A stretch of DNA of 64,000 nt from Leisingera aquaemixtae (GCF_019801145.1 NZ_JAHVJQ010000013.1:48043-112042), one strand, 5' to 3'. Shown: positions 46,526 to 54,330, counted from the stretch's first letter. The notes: generated by a model from the sequence alone, not told the origin. Numbers and translations are program-made.

Positions 46526-46750
46526 TCAGCCGCCGTCCGCCTGCCGCTTCAGCCGCTCGATGTGGCGGGCAAAGACATAGGTTATTGGCAAGCCCAGCAG
46601 CAGCCCCCATGCCACCGATTCATAGGGGGTCAGCACCCGCCAGCCGATCCAGCTGCCAATCAGCGAGGCAAAGAAGATGTTGATGGCCGCCGCACCCGCC
46701 CCGAACGGGTAAAGCGCCGCCAGCAGCCGCCAGGAAGGCCGCGGTGTCAT
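46526..46750 (-). CDS. Small two-helix membrane protein, last gene of the nor operon
   Basis: 74 residues. Two membrane helices (AALYPFGAGAAAINIFFASL and WGLLLGLPITYVFARHI) with a short basic tail. Its ATG overlaps the stop of the upstream mini-gene (ATGA). I do not recognise a named family. Position at the end of norCBQD suggests a role in nitric oxide reductase assembly or stability, as for the small NorE/NorF proteins of Paracoccus and Rhodobacter, but this is inference from context. Confidence 0.7.
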   Translation of the reverse strand: MTPRPSWRLLAALYPFGAGAAAINIFFASLIGSWIGWRVLTPYESVAWGLLLGLPITYVFARHIERLKRQADGG

Positions 46751-46920
46751 CGCCGGCTGACCAGGTATTGGACAAACCCCAGGCTGACGATCAGGGCGAT
46801 AGAGCCTATCAGAAACCAGAATTCCGCGGTTTCGGTCTGCGGCTGCGGGATCGGGCGCTCGAAGGTGGCGGCAAAGGCGCTGGAGGGGGCCAGCAGGGCC
46901 AAAGAGAGGATGCGTTTCAT
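46747..46920 (-). CDS. 57-residue signal-anchored mini-protein in the nor operon
   Basis: Read directly from the - strand: a start with GGAG nine bases upstream, a signal-like N-terminus (KRILSLALLAPSSAFAA), a short polar part (TFERPIPQPQTETAEFW) and one C-terminal membrane helix (FLIGSIALIVSLGFVQYLVS). The start lies 1 nt from the norD stop and the TGA overlaps the next start (ATGA), so it is translationally tied to both neighbours. No family recognised; a NorF-like accessory role is possible. Confidence 0.7.
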   Translation of the reverse strand: MKRILSLALLAPSSAFAATFERPIPQPQTETAEFWFLIGSIALIVSLGFVQYLVSRR

Positions 46921-46921
46921 C

Positions 46922-48802
46922 TCAGTGCTCCATGGTCAGGGATTGATAGATTTCCGGCAGTGCGCGCGGCAGCCTGTCCGGGTCGGGCAAGAGGGTGAAA
47001 CCCGCGCGCCCGAAGATGCGGGCAAACCAGTCCTGCCCGTCGGCGTCGATCACCACACCATGCACCGACTGGCCCAGGGCGCGCGCCTCGCGCACCGCCA
47101 TGCGGCTGTCCTCGATGCCATGCACGCCTTCATAGTGGTCCAGATCGTTGGGCTTGCCGTCGGTCAGCACCAAGAGCAGGCGGCGTTCGGATCCTTCCTC
47201 TGCCAGCTGGGCGGAGGCATGGCGGATTGCCGCGCCGAGCCTTGTGTAGTGGCCGGGCTTGAAGCCGCCGATGCGGGCGGTGACCGCCTCGGACATCGGA
47301 TCCTCGAACCCTTTGGCGCGGGTCAGGAACACCCGGTCGCGGCGCAGGGAGGAGAACCCCCAGATGCCCAGCCGGTCGCCCGCGGTGGCAATGCCGCCTG
47401 CAAGCGCTGCCAGGGATTCGCGGGCGGTCTCGATCACCGGGCGGTCGCCGACCGTGGCCTCGGTGGAGCGGGAGCAGTCCATCAGCACTGCCACGCTCAG
47501 GTCGCGGGCCATCGGGCGGCTGGCCTGCCAGACCCGGTCGCTGCCCTGCTGGCCGCAGGCCAGATCGACATGGGATTTGACCACTGCCTCCAGGTCCAGC
47601 TCGTCGCCGTCCAGCTGCCGCGGCAGCATCACCCGGCGCGGGTGCAGCGGCGCAAACTGGCGGCGCACCCGGGCGACCAGCCGCGGATCGGGATGGAAGC
47701 TGTCCGCGGGCTTGCCTTCGGCCTCCAGCACACAGGTGTGCGCGGGCATGTGCTTGCCCAGCCGGTGGTTCCATTCGGGATAGGTGAACTGCCCCGCCAG
47801 CCGTTCATGCTCGGCGTCCTGCGGCGACAGGTCCAGCGAGATCCGCAGCCGCGAGGCCGCGCGCTTCATGTGCTGCGAGAGGGTTAGGTTGTCCTGATCC
47901 TCCGCCGCTTTCTGGGCGTTCTCGTTGTCGTCGTCATCCACCATCCGGTTGATGTTCAGGCTTTCGGCCCAGGACAGGATAGACTCGAACCGGTGGACGA
48001 TGAAGCTGTCCTTGCGGGTGGTCTGGTCCTGATCCTGCCGCTTGGCTGTTTTGCGAGTGGAGACGGCAAGGCCCGGAGTCTTCATCTCCTCATCCGCTGC
48101 GGGGGCTGCCCCCCTGCCCGCTTGCGGCACCGGCAGGCGCAGCCAGAACGGCACCGGCTGATAGGTCCGGTAGCCGCGCGGCGCGGTGCAGGTGCAAGGC
48201 TCGGCGATGCGGCAGTCGGTGCCGATCTGATCCAGCACCATCCGTTCGATCCGCGCTTCGGAACGCGGCAGGCCGTTGCGTTTGCGGGTCTCCGCGATAT
48301 GGGCACAGAAGGCGCCATAGGCAGACCGCAGCCCGGGACAGGCGGCAAACACCTTGTCCGCAGCGCGGGCATTGGCAGCGATCTCCAGCTGATCGGCCTG
48401 ATACCGGTCTTCGTTGCGCTCAGGCAATTCGATCGAGGCGGCCATTGCGGCCAGCCACAGGTAGGCCTTGCGGTTCAACTCCGGGCTGGGAAAAACAGAC
48501 ATTTCCGGCGGCAGGCGCAGGCGCTCGCCGTCGAAACTGGCGGTGTATACCATTTCCCGAGGGGTGCCGATGCGGCGCAGCCGGTCCGGGCGATGGTCCG
48601 ACAACACCGCGGGCGCCACCTGGATCTCCACGCCCCCGGCCCCGCCCAACGCCCGGAACAGCGCCGCAACGCTGGCGCGCATGTCCTCGAACCGGACGGT
48701 GTGCTCAGCACCATCCTCTGCGGCGCCGATCCGTGTGGCCATGCCATGCCACAGGTTGCCAACCGTTTCTTCGGGTTCCAGAAGGTCGAGAGCGTGAATC
48801 AT
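46922..48802 (-). CDS. norD: NorD, nitric oxide reductase activation protein
   Basis: 626 residues from ATG 48802. The C-terminal von Willebrand A domain has the MIDAS motif MDCSRST, then SMAVREARALGQSVHGVVID. The middle region is acidic (VDDDDNENAQKAAEDQDN) and the segment DPRLVARVRRQFAPLHPRR is typical of NorD/CobT-like proteins. It works with the AAA+ ATPase NorQ to load or mature the catalytic centre of NorB. It ends 1 nt before the mini-protein start and begins 4 nt after the norQ stop. Confidence 0.93.
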   Translation of the reverse strand: MIHALDLLEPEETVGNLWHGMATRIGAAEDGAEHTVRFEDMRASVAALFRALGGAGGVEIQVAPAVLSDHRPDRLRRIGTPREMVYTASFDGERLRLPPEMSVFPSPELNRKAYLWLAAMAASIELPERNEDRYQADQLEIAANARAADKVFAACPGLRSAYGAFCAHIAETRKRNGLPRSEARIERMVLDQIGTDCRIAEPCTCTAPRGYRTYQPVPFWLRLPVPQAGRGAAPAADEEMKTPGLAVSTRKTAKRQDQDQTTRKDSFIVHRFESILSWAESLNINRMVDDDDNENAQKAAEDQDNLTLSQHMKRAASRLRISLDLSPQDAEHERLAGQFTYPEWNHRLGKHMPAHTCVLEAEGKPADSFHPDPRLVARVRRQFAPLHPRRVMLPRQLDGDELDLEAVVKSHVDLACGQQGSDRVWQASRPMARDLSVAVLMDCSRSTEATVGDRPVIETARESLAALAGGIATAGDRLGIWGFSSLRRDRVFLTRAKGFEDPMSEAVTARIGGFKPGHYTRLGAAIRHASAQLAEEGSERRLLLVLTDGKPNDLDHYEGVHGIEDSRMAVREARALGQSVHGVVIDADGQDWFARIFGRAGFTLLPDPDRLPRALPEIYQSLTMEH

Positions 48803-48806
48803 GGCA

Positions 48807-49601
48807 TCACCCGTAGACGCTGGCGGCAAGGTCGCGCAGCGCCTGCTGCACGTCGGCCTCGTCGCTGAGGGGTTCGATGATGGCGGCCTCCACCGCGCGC
48901 TCCACGCTCATGCCCTTGGCAATCAGCGTGGCGGCGTAAATCAAGAGGCGGGTGGAGACACCTTCCTCCAGGTCCATGCCGGAGAGCTTGCGGATATGGC
49001 CCGCCAGCCGCACCAGCGCAGCGGATCGATCCTCGTCCAGCCCGCTCTCGGCAGCAACCACCGCGGTTTCGGCGGAAGCTTCCGGAAAGTCGAAGCCGAT
49101 CGACAGGAAGCGCTGCCGGGTCGAGGGCTTCAGCTTCTTCAGGATGTTCTGGTAGCCGGGGTTGTAGCTCGCGACCAGCATGAAGGGCTTGGGCGCGGCC
49201 AGCTCCTCGCCGGTGCGGTCGATGACCAGGCGGCGGCGGTCGTCGGTCAGCGGGTGCAGCACCACCGCCACATCCTTCCTGGCCTCGACCACCTCGTCGA
49301 GGTAGCAGATGCCGCCCTCGCGCACCGCGCGGGTCAGCGGGCCATCCACCCAGACGGTCTCGCCGCCCTTCAGCAGGTAGCGCCCGATCAGGTCGGCGGC
49401 CGACAGGTCGTCATGGCAGGCAACGGTGTGGAGGGGCAGCCCGAGCCGGGCTGCCATATGTTCCACGAACCGCGTCTTGCCGCAGCCGGTGGGCCCCTTC
49501 AAAAGAAGGGGCAGACCGTTTGCTTGGGCCATCTCGAAGACGGTGCATTCATCGCCTGCGGGACGGTAGAAGGGAACAGAAGGCATGTTCATAGCGTTCA
49601 T
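48807..49601 (-). CDS. norQ: NorQ, AAA+ ATPase for nitric oxide reductase activation
   Basis: 264 residues; GGGAG lies eight bases before the ATG. Walker A LLKGPTGCGKTRFVEHMA, Walker B GGICYLDEVVEARKD, sensor-1-like MLVASYNPGYQN, and the arginine-finger region PSTRQRFLSIGFDFPEA place it in the MoxR/CbbQ/NorQ family. It pairs with the VWA protein NorD. The start is 3 nt after the norB stop. Confidence 0.95.
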   Translation of the reverse strand: MNAMNMPSVPFYRPAGDECTVFEMAQANGLPLLLKGPTGCGKTRFVEHMAARLGLPLHTVACHDDLSAADLIGRYLLKGGETVWVDGPLTRAVREGGICYLDEVVEARKDVAVVLHPLTDDRRRLVIDRTGEELAAPKPFMLVASYNPGYQNILKKLKPSTRQRFLSIGFDFPEASAETAVVAAESGLDEDRSAALVRLAGHIRKLSGMDLEEGVSTRLLIYAATLIAKGMSVERAVEAAIIEPLSDEADVQQALRDLAASVYG

Positions 49602-49604
49602 GGC

Positions 49605-50948
49605 TTACTCTCCCGCCACGGCCGCGGGGCCGGGTTTGATGACTTCGCGGCGGACCACCACGGTTGCGTAGATGAACAGGAGTGCACCCAGCACAACCAC
49701 CACGCCAGAGCCGAGGCGCATGAGGAAGAATAGTCCCAGCTGGTCCTGCACGTCCATGAAGTATTCACCGACAATGCGCTGCATGTGGGTCTGGATGGTG
49801 CCGGCAAAGGTCAGCACGAAGGTCATGAAGGCCATGCCGCCGGTCATCAGCCAGAAGGACGCCATGTTCAGCACCTGGTTATAGGGGTCACGGTTCCTTA
49901 GCTGCGGCATCGCATAGGTGAACATCGCCAGGTTCATCGCCACGTAGGCGCCGTAGAACGCGAGGTGCCCGTGCGCAGCGGTGATCTGGGTGCCGTGGGT
50001 ATAGTAGTTCACCCCGTGCAGCGTGTGCAGGAAGCCCCACACGCCGGCGCCGAAGAACGCCACGGTGGATGCACCCAGCGACCACAGCAGCGCGGCCTTG
50101 TTCGGGTGGTTCTTGCGGCCTTTCCAGACCATGACGAAGGCAAAGCTCATCATCGCGAAGAACGGGATCACTTCCAGGGTCGAGAAGATCGAGCCGATCC
50201 ACTGCCAGTAGCCGGGGGTGCCGATCCAGAAGAAGTGGTGGCCGGTGCCGAGGATGCCGGAGAACAGCGCCAGGGCAACGATGACATAGAGCCATTTCTC
50301 CACCACCTCGCGGTCAACACCGGTCAGCTTCAGCATCAGGTAGCCGAGGATTGCGGCCATCACCAGTTCCCAGGTGGCTTCCACCCACAGGTGGACAACG
50401 AACCACCAGTACATCTTGTCGAGCGACAGGTTGTCCGGGTTGATGAAGGCAAAGATCCACAAGAGCGACAGCAGCCACAGACCCATCAGCAGGATGTTGG
50501 TGATCGCCGTCTTGCGGCCCGCCAGCACGGTCAGCGAGATGTTCACGAGGAAGATCACCGCCGCAACCAGGATGCCGAACTTGACCCACAAGGGCTGTTC
50601 CAGGAACTCCCGCCCGCCGTGGATGCCGACGAGGTAGGAACCGACGGCGCCCAAGGTGCCGACCACCAGAATCGCCAGCTGGATATAGGCCAGCTTGACC
50701 GAGAACAGTTCACGCTCGGATTCCTCGGGGATCAGGTAATAGGCGGCGCCGAAGAAGCCCAGCAACAGCCAGACCACCAGCGCGTTGGTGTGCAGCATCC
50801 GCACGATGTTGAACGGCAGCAGCTCGCTCAGCGTGTTCGGCCAGACATAGATCCAGCCGGCCAGAAGGCCGCCCAGAACCTGAATGGCAAACAGGCCCAT
50901 TGCCACCATGAAATAGGCATAGGCCACTTTTTGAGATTGATATTTCAT
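49605..50948 (-). CDS. norB: NorB, nitric oxide reductase cytochrome b subunit
   Basis: 447 residues, about twelve membrane helices. Haem-copper oxidase-type motifs: RMLHTNALVVWLLLGFFGAA (low-spin haem His), VVHLWVEATWELVMAAILGY (Fe-B/haem ligand region), GTGHHFFWIGTPGYWQW, and HGHLAFYGAYVAMNLAMFTY. It reduces two NO to N2O at the haem b3/non-haem iron centre in the inner membrane. AGGGAGAG precedes the ATG. It follows norC by 12 nt. Confidence 0.97.
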   Translation of the reverse strand: MKYQSQKVAYAYFMVAMGLFAIQVLGGLLAGWIYVWPNTLSELLPFNIVRMLHTNALVVWLLLGFFGAAYYLIPEESERELFSVKLAYIQLAILVVGTLGAVGSYLVGIHGGREFLEQPLWVKFGILVAAVIFLVNISLTVLAGRKTAITNILLMGLWLLSLLWIFAFINPDNLSLDKMYWWFVVHLWVEATWELVMAAILGYLMLKLTGVDREVVEKWLYVIVALALFSGILGTGHHFFWIGTPGYWQWIGSIFSTLEVIPFFAMMSFAFVMVWKGRKNHPNKAALLWSLGASTVAFFGAGVWGFLHTLHGVNYYTHGTQITAAHGHLAFYGAYVAMNLAMFTYAMPQLRNRDPYNQVLNMASFWLMTGGMAFMTFVLTFAGTIQTHMQRIVGEYFMDVQDQLGLFFLMRLGSGVVVVLGALLFIYATVVVRREVIKPGPAAVAGE

Positions 50949-50960
50949 TGTTTCTCTCCC

Positions 50961-51413
50961 TCAGCCTGCGTCGTTCGGCGGCCAGTTCTGGGTATCGGTC
51001 TGATCCGCCCAGCGCAGGAATTCGGACAAGGCCTTGGTCTCTTCTTCCGTCAGGTCGAAGAACGGCATCTGGCGGCGGCCCTCGACGCCGGAGGGCTGCG
51101 ATTTCATCCAGCCGTCGAGCATTTCATAGGCGCCTTCGGGGTCGTCCAGCACGCCCCAGCGGGTCATGACGTTGCCGACTTCGGGTGCGAAATAGGCGCC
51201 CTCGCCGTGCAGCGTGTGGCAGTTGATGCAGGAGTGGCGCTCCCACACGTGCTTGCCCTGGCGCACCTCGTCGGTCAGCTCCATGCCAGCTGTGGATTTG
51301 TTTACGATGAATCGGTGGCTATGCGCGGTCATGGCCACGAACACGACGACGAAGAACAAGGAGCCCCCGTAGAACACGTTCCTGGCCCGCGACTTGGTAA
51401 GTATCTCTGACAT
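50961..51413 (-). CDS. norC: NorC, nitric oxide reductase cytochrome c subunit
   Basis: 150 residues. One N-terminal membrane anchor (VFYGGSLFFVVVFVAMTA) and a periplasmic mono-haem domain with CINCH (C62-H66) and a later Met in the MPFFDLT region as likely sixth ligand. It passes electrons to NorB. It is the first gene of the - strand operon norC-norB-norQ-norD plus two small genes. A TTG-N8-CAA Crp/Fnr-type box lies 62 nt upstream. Confidence 0.96.
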   Translation of the reverse strand: MSEILTKSRARNVFYGGSLFFVVVFVAMTAHSHRFIVNKSTAGMELTDEVRQGKHVWERHSCINCHTLHGEGAYFAPEVGNVMTRWGVLDDPEGAYEMLDGWMKSQPSGVEGRRQMPFFDLTEEETKALSEFLRWADQTDTQNWPPNDAG

Positions 51414-51474
51414 ATCGCGGTCCTGAGTACAGTTGCGGATGTATTCTGCGTAAACCCGCGCACCGTCTCATATG

Positions 51475-51491
51475 TTGTTGAAGCGCAAAGA
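51475..51491. promoter_or_regulatory. Crp/Fnr (NnrR/Dnr-type) box between norC and the DUF1858-like gene
   Basis: TTGTTGAAGCGCAAAGA. The first 14 bases fit TTG-N8-CAA, the half-site geometry of FNR/Dnr/NnrR boxes. It is 62 nt upstream of norC and 50 nt upstream of the divergent small gene. A 17-base relative with 14 identities occurs upstream of the Crp/Fnr regulator gene (54164-54180). Confidence 0.6.
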
Positions 51492-51537
51492 CCGGGCGCA
51501 TTGCTGCACGCAAGATGCAGGAAAAGGAGGAAGCCCG

Positions 51538-51747
51538 ATGCGCCGACCCGACTTCGACGACCCCGACTTGCCCCTGTCAGAACTGTTCCACCACTGGCCC
51601 GACTGCGCCGGCGAATTCATGCGCCGCCAGATGCTCTGCCCCGGCTGCCCGATCGCGCCGTTCCACACGCTGATCGACGCCTGCGAGGAATACGGGCTGG
51701 AGGAGATGGCGTTCCGGGAGCAGCTGCGGGGGATGGTGGGGGCATAG
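51538..51747 (+). CDS. Small DUF1858-like redox disulfide protein
   Basis: 69 residues; AAAGGAGG lies about eight bases before the ATG. The central MLCPGCPIAPFHTLIDACEE carries a CPGC pair, as in the hybrid-cluster-protein-associated disulfide (DUF1858/TIGR03980) family, and the rest is helical. It diverges from norC and shares the TTG-N8-CAA box, so it is probably induced with NO reductase. Exact redox partner unknown. Confidence 0.8.
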   Translation: MRRPDFDDPDLPLSELFHHWPDCAGEFMRRQMLCPGCPIAPFHTLIDACEEYGLEEMAFREQLRGMVGA

Positions 51748-52047
51748 CCCGCGTTTTGGAAGGAGTGACCTCAGCGAGCCCAAACGCACCAAGGATTCCC
51801 CTGCAGCGAAGCTCCGCTGGATTCGCGCCGCTCCTTTGCCAAGCCAATTGACGTTTCTAAAGTTGGAGCCTAAGTACGAGAGGCGCTTGAGGCGAGTTGC
51901 CTCTTGCAATGGAGATTTTATGAAAGAGACCCGGGCCTAACGCCCGTTCCTGGCGAAGCAAATTCAGGAACACCAACAAAGATAGGCACACTCACGCGCT
52001 ACGCTGGGTGCCCTGTTTCTGTGCTTTCATAAAATCGAGACATCCCA
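51748..52047. other. 300-nt gene-free, lower-GC region before yjhX-like gene
   Basis: No gene seen. Base composition shifts to lower GC from about 51840. The right part is occupied by the 123-nt self-complementary element listed next. TTGACG at 51849-51854 and TAAGTACGAG further on are possible promoter elements. Confidence 0.5.
51914..52036 (+). ncRNA. Candidate structured leader RNA: 13-bp closing stem with three inner hairpins
   Basis: GATTTTATGAAAG (51914-51926) is perfectly complementary to CTTTCATAAAATC (52024-52036). Inside lie three hairpins. The first is CGGGC / GCCCG (51932-51946), the second GTTCCTG / CAGGAAC (51946-51952 and 51965-51971, sharing one base with the first). The third is GGCAC / GTGCC (51985-51989 and 52008-52012), with GCG-CTA-CGC at its tip. 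The closing arm ends 11 nt before the yjhX-like start codon. It could be a structured 5' leader, an independent small RNA or a small mobile element. No target duplication was seen. Confidence 0.45.
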
Positions 52048-52305
52048 ATGAACATCTCAAAGCACGAGCAACGTGTTTTGCATGAGCTCGCCTTAGGTGG
52101 CGAGATAAAATACACGCGCGCTGACAATGGTAAGGTGCAATCCGTTCAGTGTTTTACACGTGACGGCTTTGTCTTCTCAGCCTGCACGATGGACGTATTC
52201 AAGCGCCTGAAAGACAAGCGCTTCATCAAATCGAAGAATGGCCACCCCTATCGCATTACGCATTTAGGGAACCAATCCGTGCGTGCGCAAATGAACCAGC
52301 GATAG
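52048..52305 (+). CDS. yjhX: YjhX-family protein (putative toxin)
   Basis: 85 residues, close to the 85-residue E. coli YjhX. Conserved parts: SKHEQRVLHELALGGEI, VQCFTRDGFVFSACTMDVFK and FIKSKNGHPYRITHLG. In E. coli YjhX is listed as the toxin of a pair with the acetyltransferase-like YjhQ. Here two GNAT genes follow at once. The ribosome site is weak (GAGAC), and a long stem ends just upstream. Codon use has more AT-ending codons than neighbours (AAA, GAA, AAT), which fits acquired DNA. Confidence 0.85.
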   Translation: MNISKHEQRVLHELALGGEIKYTRADNGKVQSVQCFTRDGFVFSACTMDVFKRLKDKRFIKSKNGHPYRITHLGNQSVRAQMNQR

Positions 52306-52319
52306 ACAAGGGTAAGCAA

Positions 52320-52766
52320 ATGACAGACAACACTATTTCGATCCGCCCCTATCACGCCGATGACACCGAGACGGTGATTGCTGTTTGGCAAAAGGCCAAC
52401 GCGCTCGCTCATCCGTTCCTCACCCGGGAATTCGTGGCAGAGGTGCGGCAGGCAATGCGCGACATCTATCTGCCCAATGCGGAAACCTATGTGCTGGAGG
52501 AAGCAGGAACTGTCATTGGTTTCATTGCCCTGCTTGGCAATGAAATCGGTGGCCTGTTTCTGGACCCATCCAGGCATGGCAGAGGGTATGGAAAGACGCT
52601 TGTCGATCATGCCGTTGGCCTGAAAGGGCCGCTGAAGGTCGAGGTCTTCCGCGACAACGCCATCGGGCGGCCGTTCTACGAACGCTACGGTTTCGAGTTT
52701 ATCAAGGACGAGATCCATGAACCGTCCGGACAGGTAAACCGGAAGATGTCAATGCCCGGTGCCTGA
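52320..52766 (+). CDS. GNAT-family N-acetyltransferase
   Basis: 148 residues, 14 nt after the yjhX-like stop. GNAT motif A is GGLFLDPSRHGRGYGKTLVD with the R/Q-x-x-G-x-G acetyl-CoA loop. The following DNAIGRPFYERYGFEFI is motif B. The size fits the single-domain YjaB/ElaA-like group. Being in tandem with yjhX, it may be its antitoxin-like partner or an unrelated enzyme. Substrate unknown. Confidence 0.8.
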   Translation: MTDNTISIRPYHADDTETVIAVWQKANALAHPFLTREFVAEVRQAMRDIYLPNAETYVLEEAGTVIGFIALLGNEIGGLFLDPSRHGRGYGKTLVDHAVGLKGPLKVEVFRDNAIGRPFYERYGFEFIKDEIHEPSGQVNRKMSMPGA

Positions 52767-52810
52767 CTCTCTTTCAACAGGCCGTCCCTTGCGGGGGATG
52801 GCCAACCGGT

Positions 52811-52843
52811 GCGCGCCGCATGCAACGTCATTGCCCGGCGCGC
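52811..52843 (+). terminator. Hairpins between the two GNAT genes
   Basis: Perfect stem GCGCGCCG (52811-52818) / CGGCGCGC (52836-52843), preceded by a near-perfect one (GGCCGTCCC / GGGGATGGCC, about 52780-52805). There is no T-run. They separate the second GNAT gene from the yjhX-GNAT pair. Confidence 0.4.
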
Positions 52844-52870
52844 GAACCACTCATCACAAGGAATACTGAA

Positions 52871-53392
52871 ATGGACCAAACGATAAAAGAGAGCATCATA
52901 AATGTTCACCGCCTGGCATTCGGCGAAGAAGAAGGACCGGAAATCGCAAAACTTGCGGAAAGCTTCCTCAACCACCCGGACACGGTCTCGATCAGTGTAA
53001 AACGCGACGGGCAGTTTGCAGGTAACGTGCTGTTCACGCCATTTGTCTTCGAGGACCGCCCGGACATAAAGTGCTACCTGCTCGCACCTTGCGGCGTGTC
53101 ACCGGTCTTCCAAGGCCACGGCGTTGGCAAGGAGTTGATGGAAACCAGTATCGAACACCTGAAGTCTATTGGAGCGGATGCTGTGTTCGTGCTGGGCGTC
53201 CCGGCCTTTTACCCTCGGTATGGTTTTGCGCCGACTGACAAACAGACGCCTTACCCGGATCTGCTGACAGCACCGGAGGCATGGATGGCACTTGAGCTGA
53301 CACCCGGAACGGTCGGGAAACTGAGCGGCAAGACACAGGCGATCCCGCAGTTCATGCAACCGCATTGGTGGGACACATCGGGGCGCGAGTGA
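52871..53392 (+). CDS. GNAT-family N-acetyltransferase (YhbS-like)
   Basis: 173 residues from ATG 52871. YhbS-type GNAT: INVHRLAFGEEEGPEIAKLA at the N-terminus, LAPCGVSPVFQGHGVGKELM as acetyl-CoA-binding motif A and LGVPAFYPRYGFAPTDKQ as motif B. The length is typical of YhbS/YjhQ-size proteins, so this gene, rather than the smaller one, may be the YjhQ counterpart. Lower GC than the surrounding chromosome. A strong terminator follows. Confidence 0.8.
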   Translation: MDQTIKESIINVHRLAFGEEEGPEIAKLAESFLNHPDTVSISVKRDGQFAGNVLFTPFVFEDRPDIKCYLLAPCGVSPVFQGHGVGKELMETSIEHLKSIGADAVFVLGVPAFYPRYGFAPTDKQTPYPDLLTAPEAWMALELTPGTVGKLSGKTQAIPQFMQPHWWDTSGRE

Positions 53393-53409
53393 CGCCAGGT
53401 TTCATCCTG

Positions 53410-53446
53410 AACCAGACATTTGGCGTTCTATGCCGGATGTCTGGTT
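53410..53446. terminator. Shared terminator of the GNAT and Crp/Fnr genes
   Basis: Perfect 10-bp stem AACCAGACAT (53410-53419) / ATGTCTGGTT (53437-53446), with a further GGC/GCC pair inside, followed by TTGCC. It lies between two convergent genes, 18 nt after one stop and 7 nt before the other. Confidence 0.7.
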
Positions 53447-53452
53447 TGCCCC

Positions 53453-54148
53453 CTACCCCTGCGCCCCGCTCAGCACCACCAGCCTATGCGGGGCCGTGAC
53501 CACGATGTGCTTGCGGGTGGAATGCACGATGCCGTCCTTCTCCCAGGCCGACAGCAGGCGGCTGACGGTGTGCAGCGTGGTGCCGGTCATCTCGGAGATG
53601 TTGCGGCGGGTCACCGGGAAGGCGATCTCGATCCCCTCCTCCACCTTGCGGCCCGACTGATTCACCATCCGCAAGAGCGCCGCCGCCACCCGCTGCTCCA
53701 CCGCCTGGGTGGCCAGCTCGGTGATCCGGGTCTGCATCTCCCCCAGCCGCTGGCCCAGGGTGCTGTAGCTTTCGGAGGCAAAACCCGGGTACTTGGCGGT
53801 AAACTCTCCCCACAACCGCACCGGCCAGGACAGTGCCAGCGATTCCGAGGCCGCCACCGCGGTGGCCGGATAGGTGTCGCGGTTCAGTGCCGGCGCGATG
53901 CCGAACAGCTGGCCGGGTGAAATATGCAGCGCGATGATCTGCTCGCCGCCCTCGGTGGTCTTCACCACCCGGATGTAGCCGTCCAAGAGCAGGTGAAACC
54001 GCTCGGCGTCATGGCCTTCGTGAAAGATCTCCGCCCCCTCGTCATAGCGCTTGGGCAGCGCCTGATCGAGGATTTCGCGGATCTGGCTGCGCTCCAGGAG
54101 GCTGAAGGGCGGCAGCCCGGTCAGGAGGCTTTCGTCGAGCTTGGACAA
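53453..54148 (-). CDS. Crp/Fnr-family regulator (Dnr/NnrR-like)
   Basis: 231 residues from a TTG start. The effector domain has FHLLLDGYIRVVKTTEGGEQ and ISPGQLFGIAPALNRDTYPA. The C-terminal helix-turn-helix is PVTRRNISEMTGTTLHTVSR. The N-terminus has no cysteine cluster, so it is not an iron-sulphur FNR; NO sensing through haem, as for Dnr/NnrR, is likely given norCBQD and nnrS on either side. A TTG-N8-CAA box lies only 16 nt upstream of the start, a position that suits autorepression or control of the divergent nnrS. No ATG start is available in frame. Confidence 0.85.
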   Translation of the reverse strand: MSKLDESLLTGLPPFSLLERSQIREILDQALPKRYDEGAEIFHEGHDAERFHLLLDGYIRVVKTTEGGEQIIALHISPGQLFGIAPALNRDTYPATAVAASESLALSWPVRLWGEFTAKYPGFASESYSTLGQRLGEMQTRITELATQAVEQRVAAALLRMVNQSGRKVEEGIEIAFPVTRRNISEMTGTTLHTVSRLLSAWEKDGIVHSTRKHIVVTAPHRLVVLSGAQG

Positions 54149-54163
54149 GAATGCACCGCAAGT

Positions 54164-54180
54164 TTGCTGAAGGACAAAGA
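54164..54180. promoter_or_regulatory. Crp/Fnr-type box in the regulator-nnrS intergenic region
   Basis: TTGCTGAAGGACAAAGA, with TTG-N8-CAA in the first 14 bases. It matches the norC-proximal box at 14 of 17 positions. It is 16 nt upstream of the regulator start and about 215 nt upstream of nnrS. Confidence 0.5.
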
Positions 54181-54330
54181 GATCACCCCGCCGTTATCGC
54201 ATAGTGACGCCAGAGGAAACAACCGTGCGGGAAAAAACGGGAATCCGGAACCGGGAGAGCCTCCCTCCTCCCTGCCCGCCGGTGCTGATCCACGGGGTTC
54301 GGCGAAAGATTGCGTCCCTTGCGCTGAGCC

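Noticed and set aside
51931..51960. GCCTAAC motif that resembles an integron attC end next to small cassette-like genes
   Set aside because: No matching GTTAGGC partner is found downstream, and the genes are not bounded by repeated attC sites.
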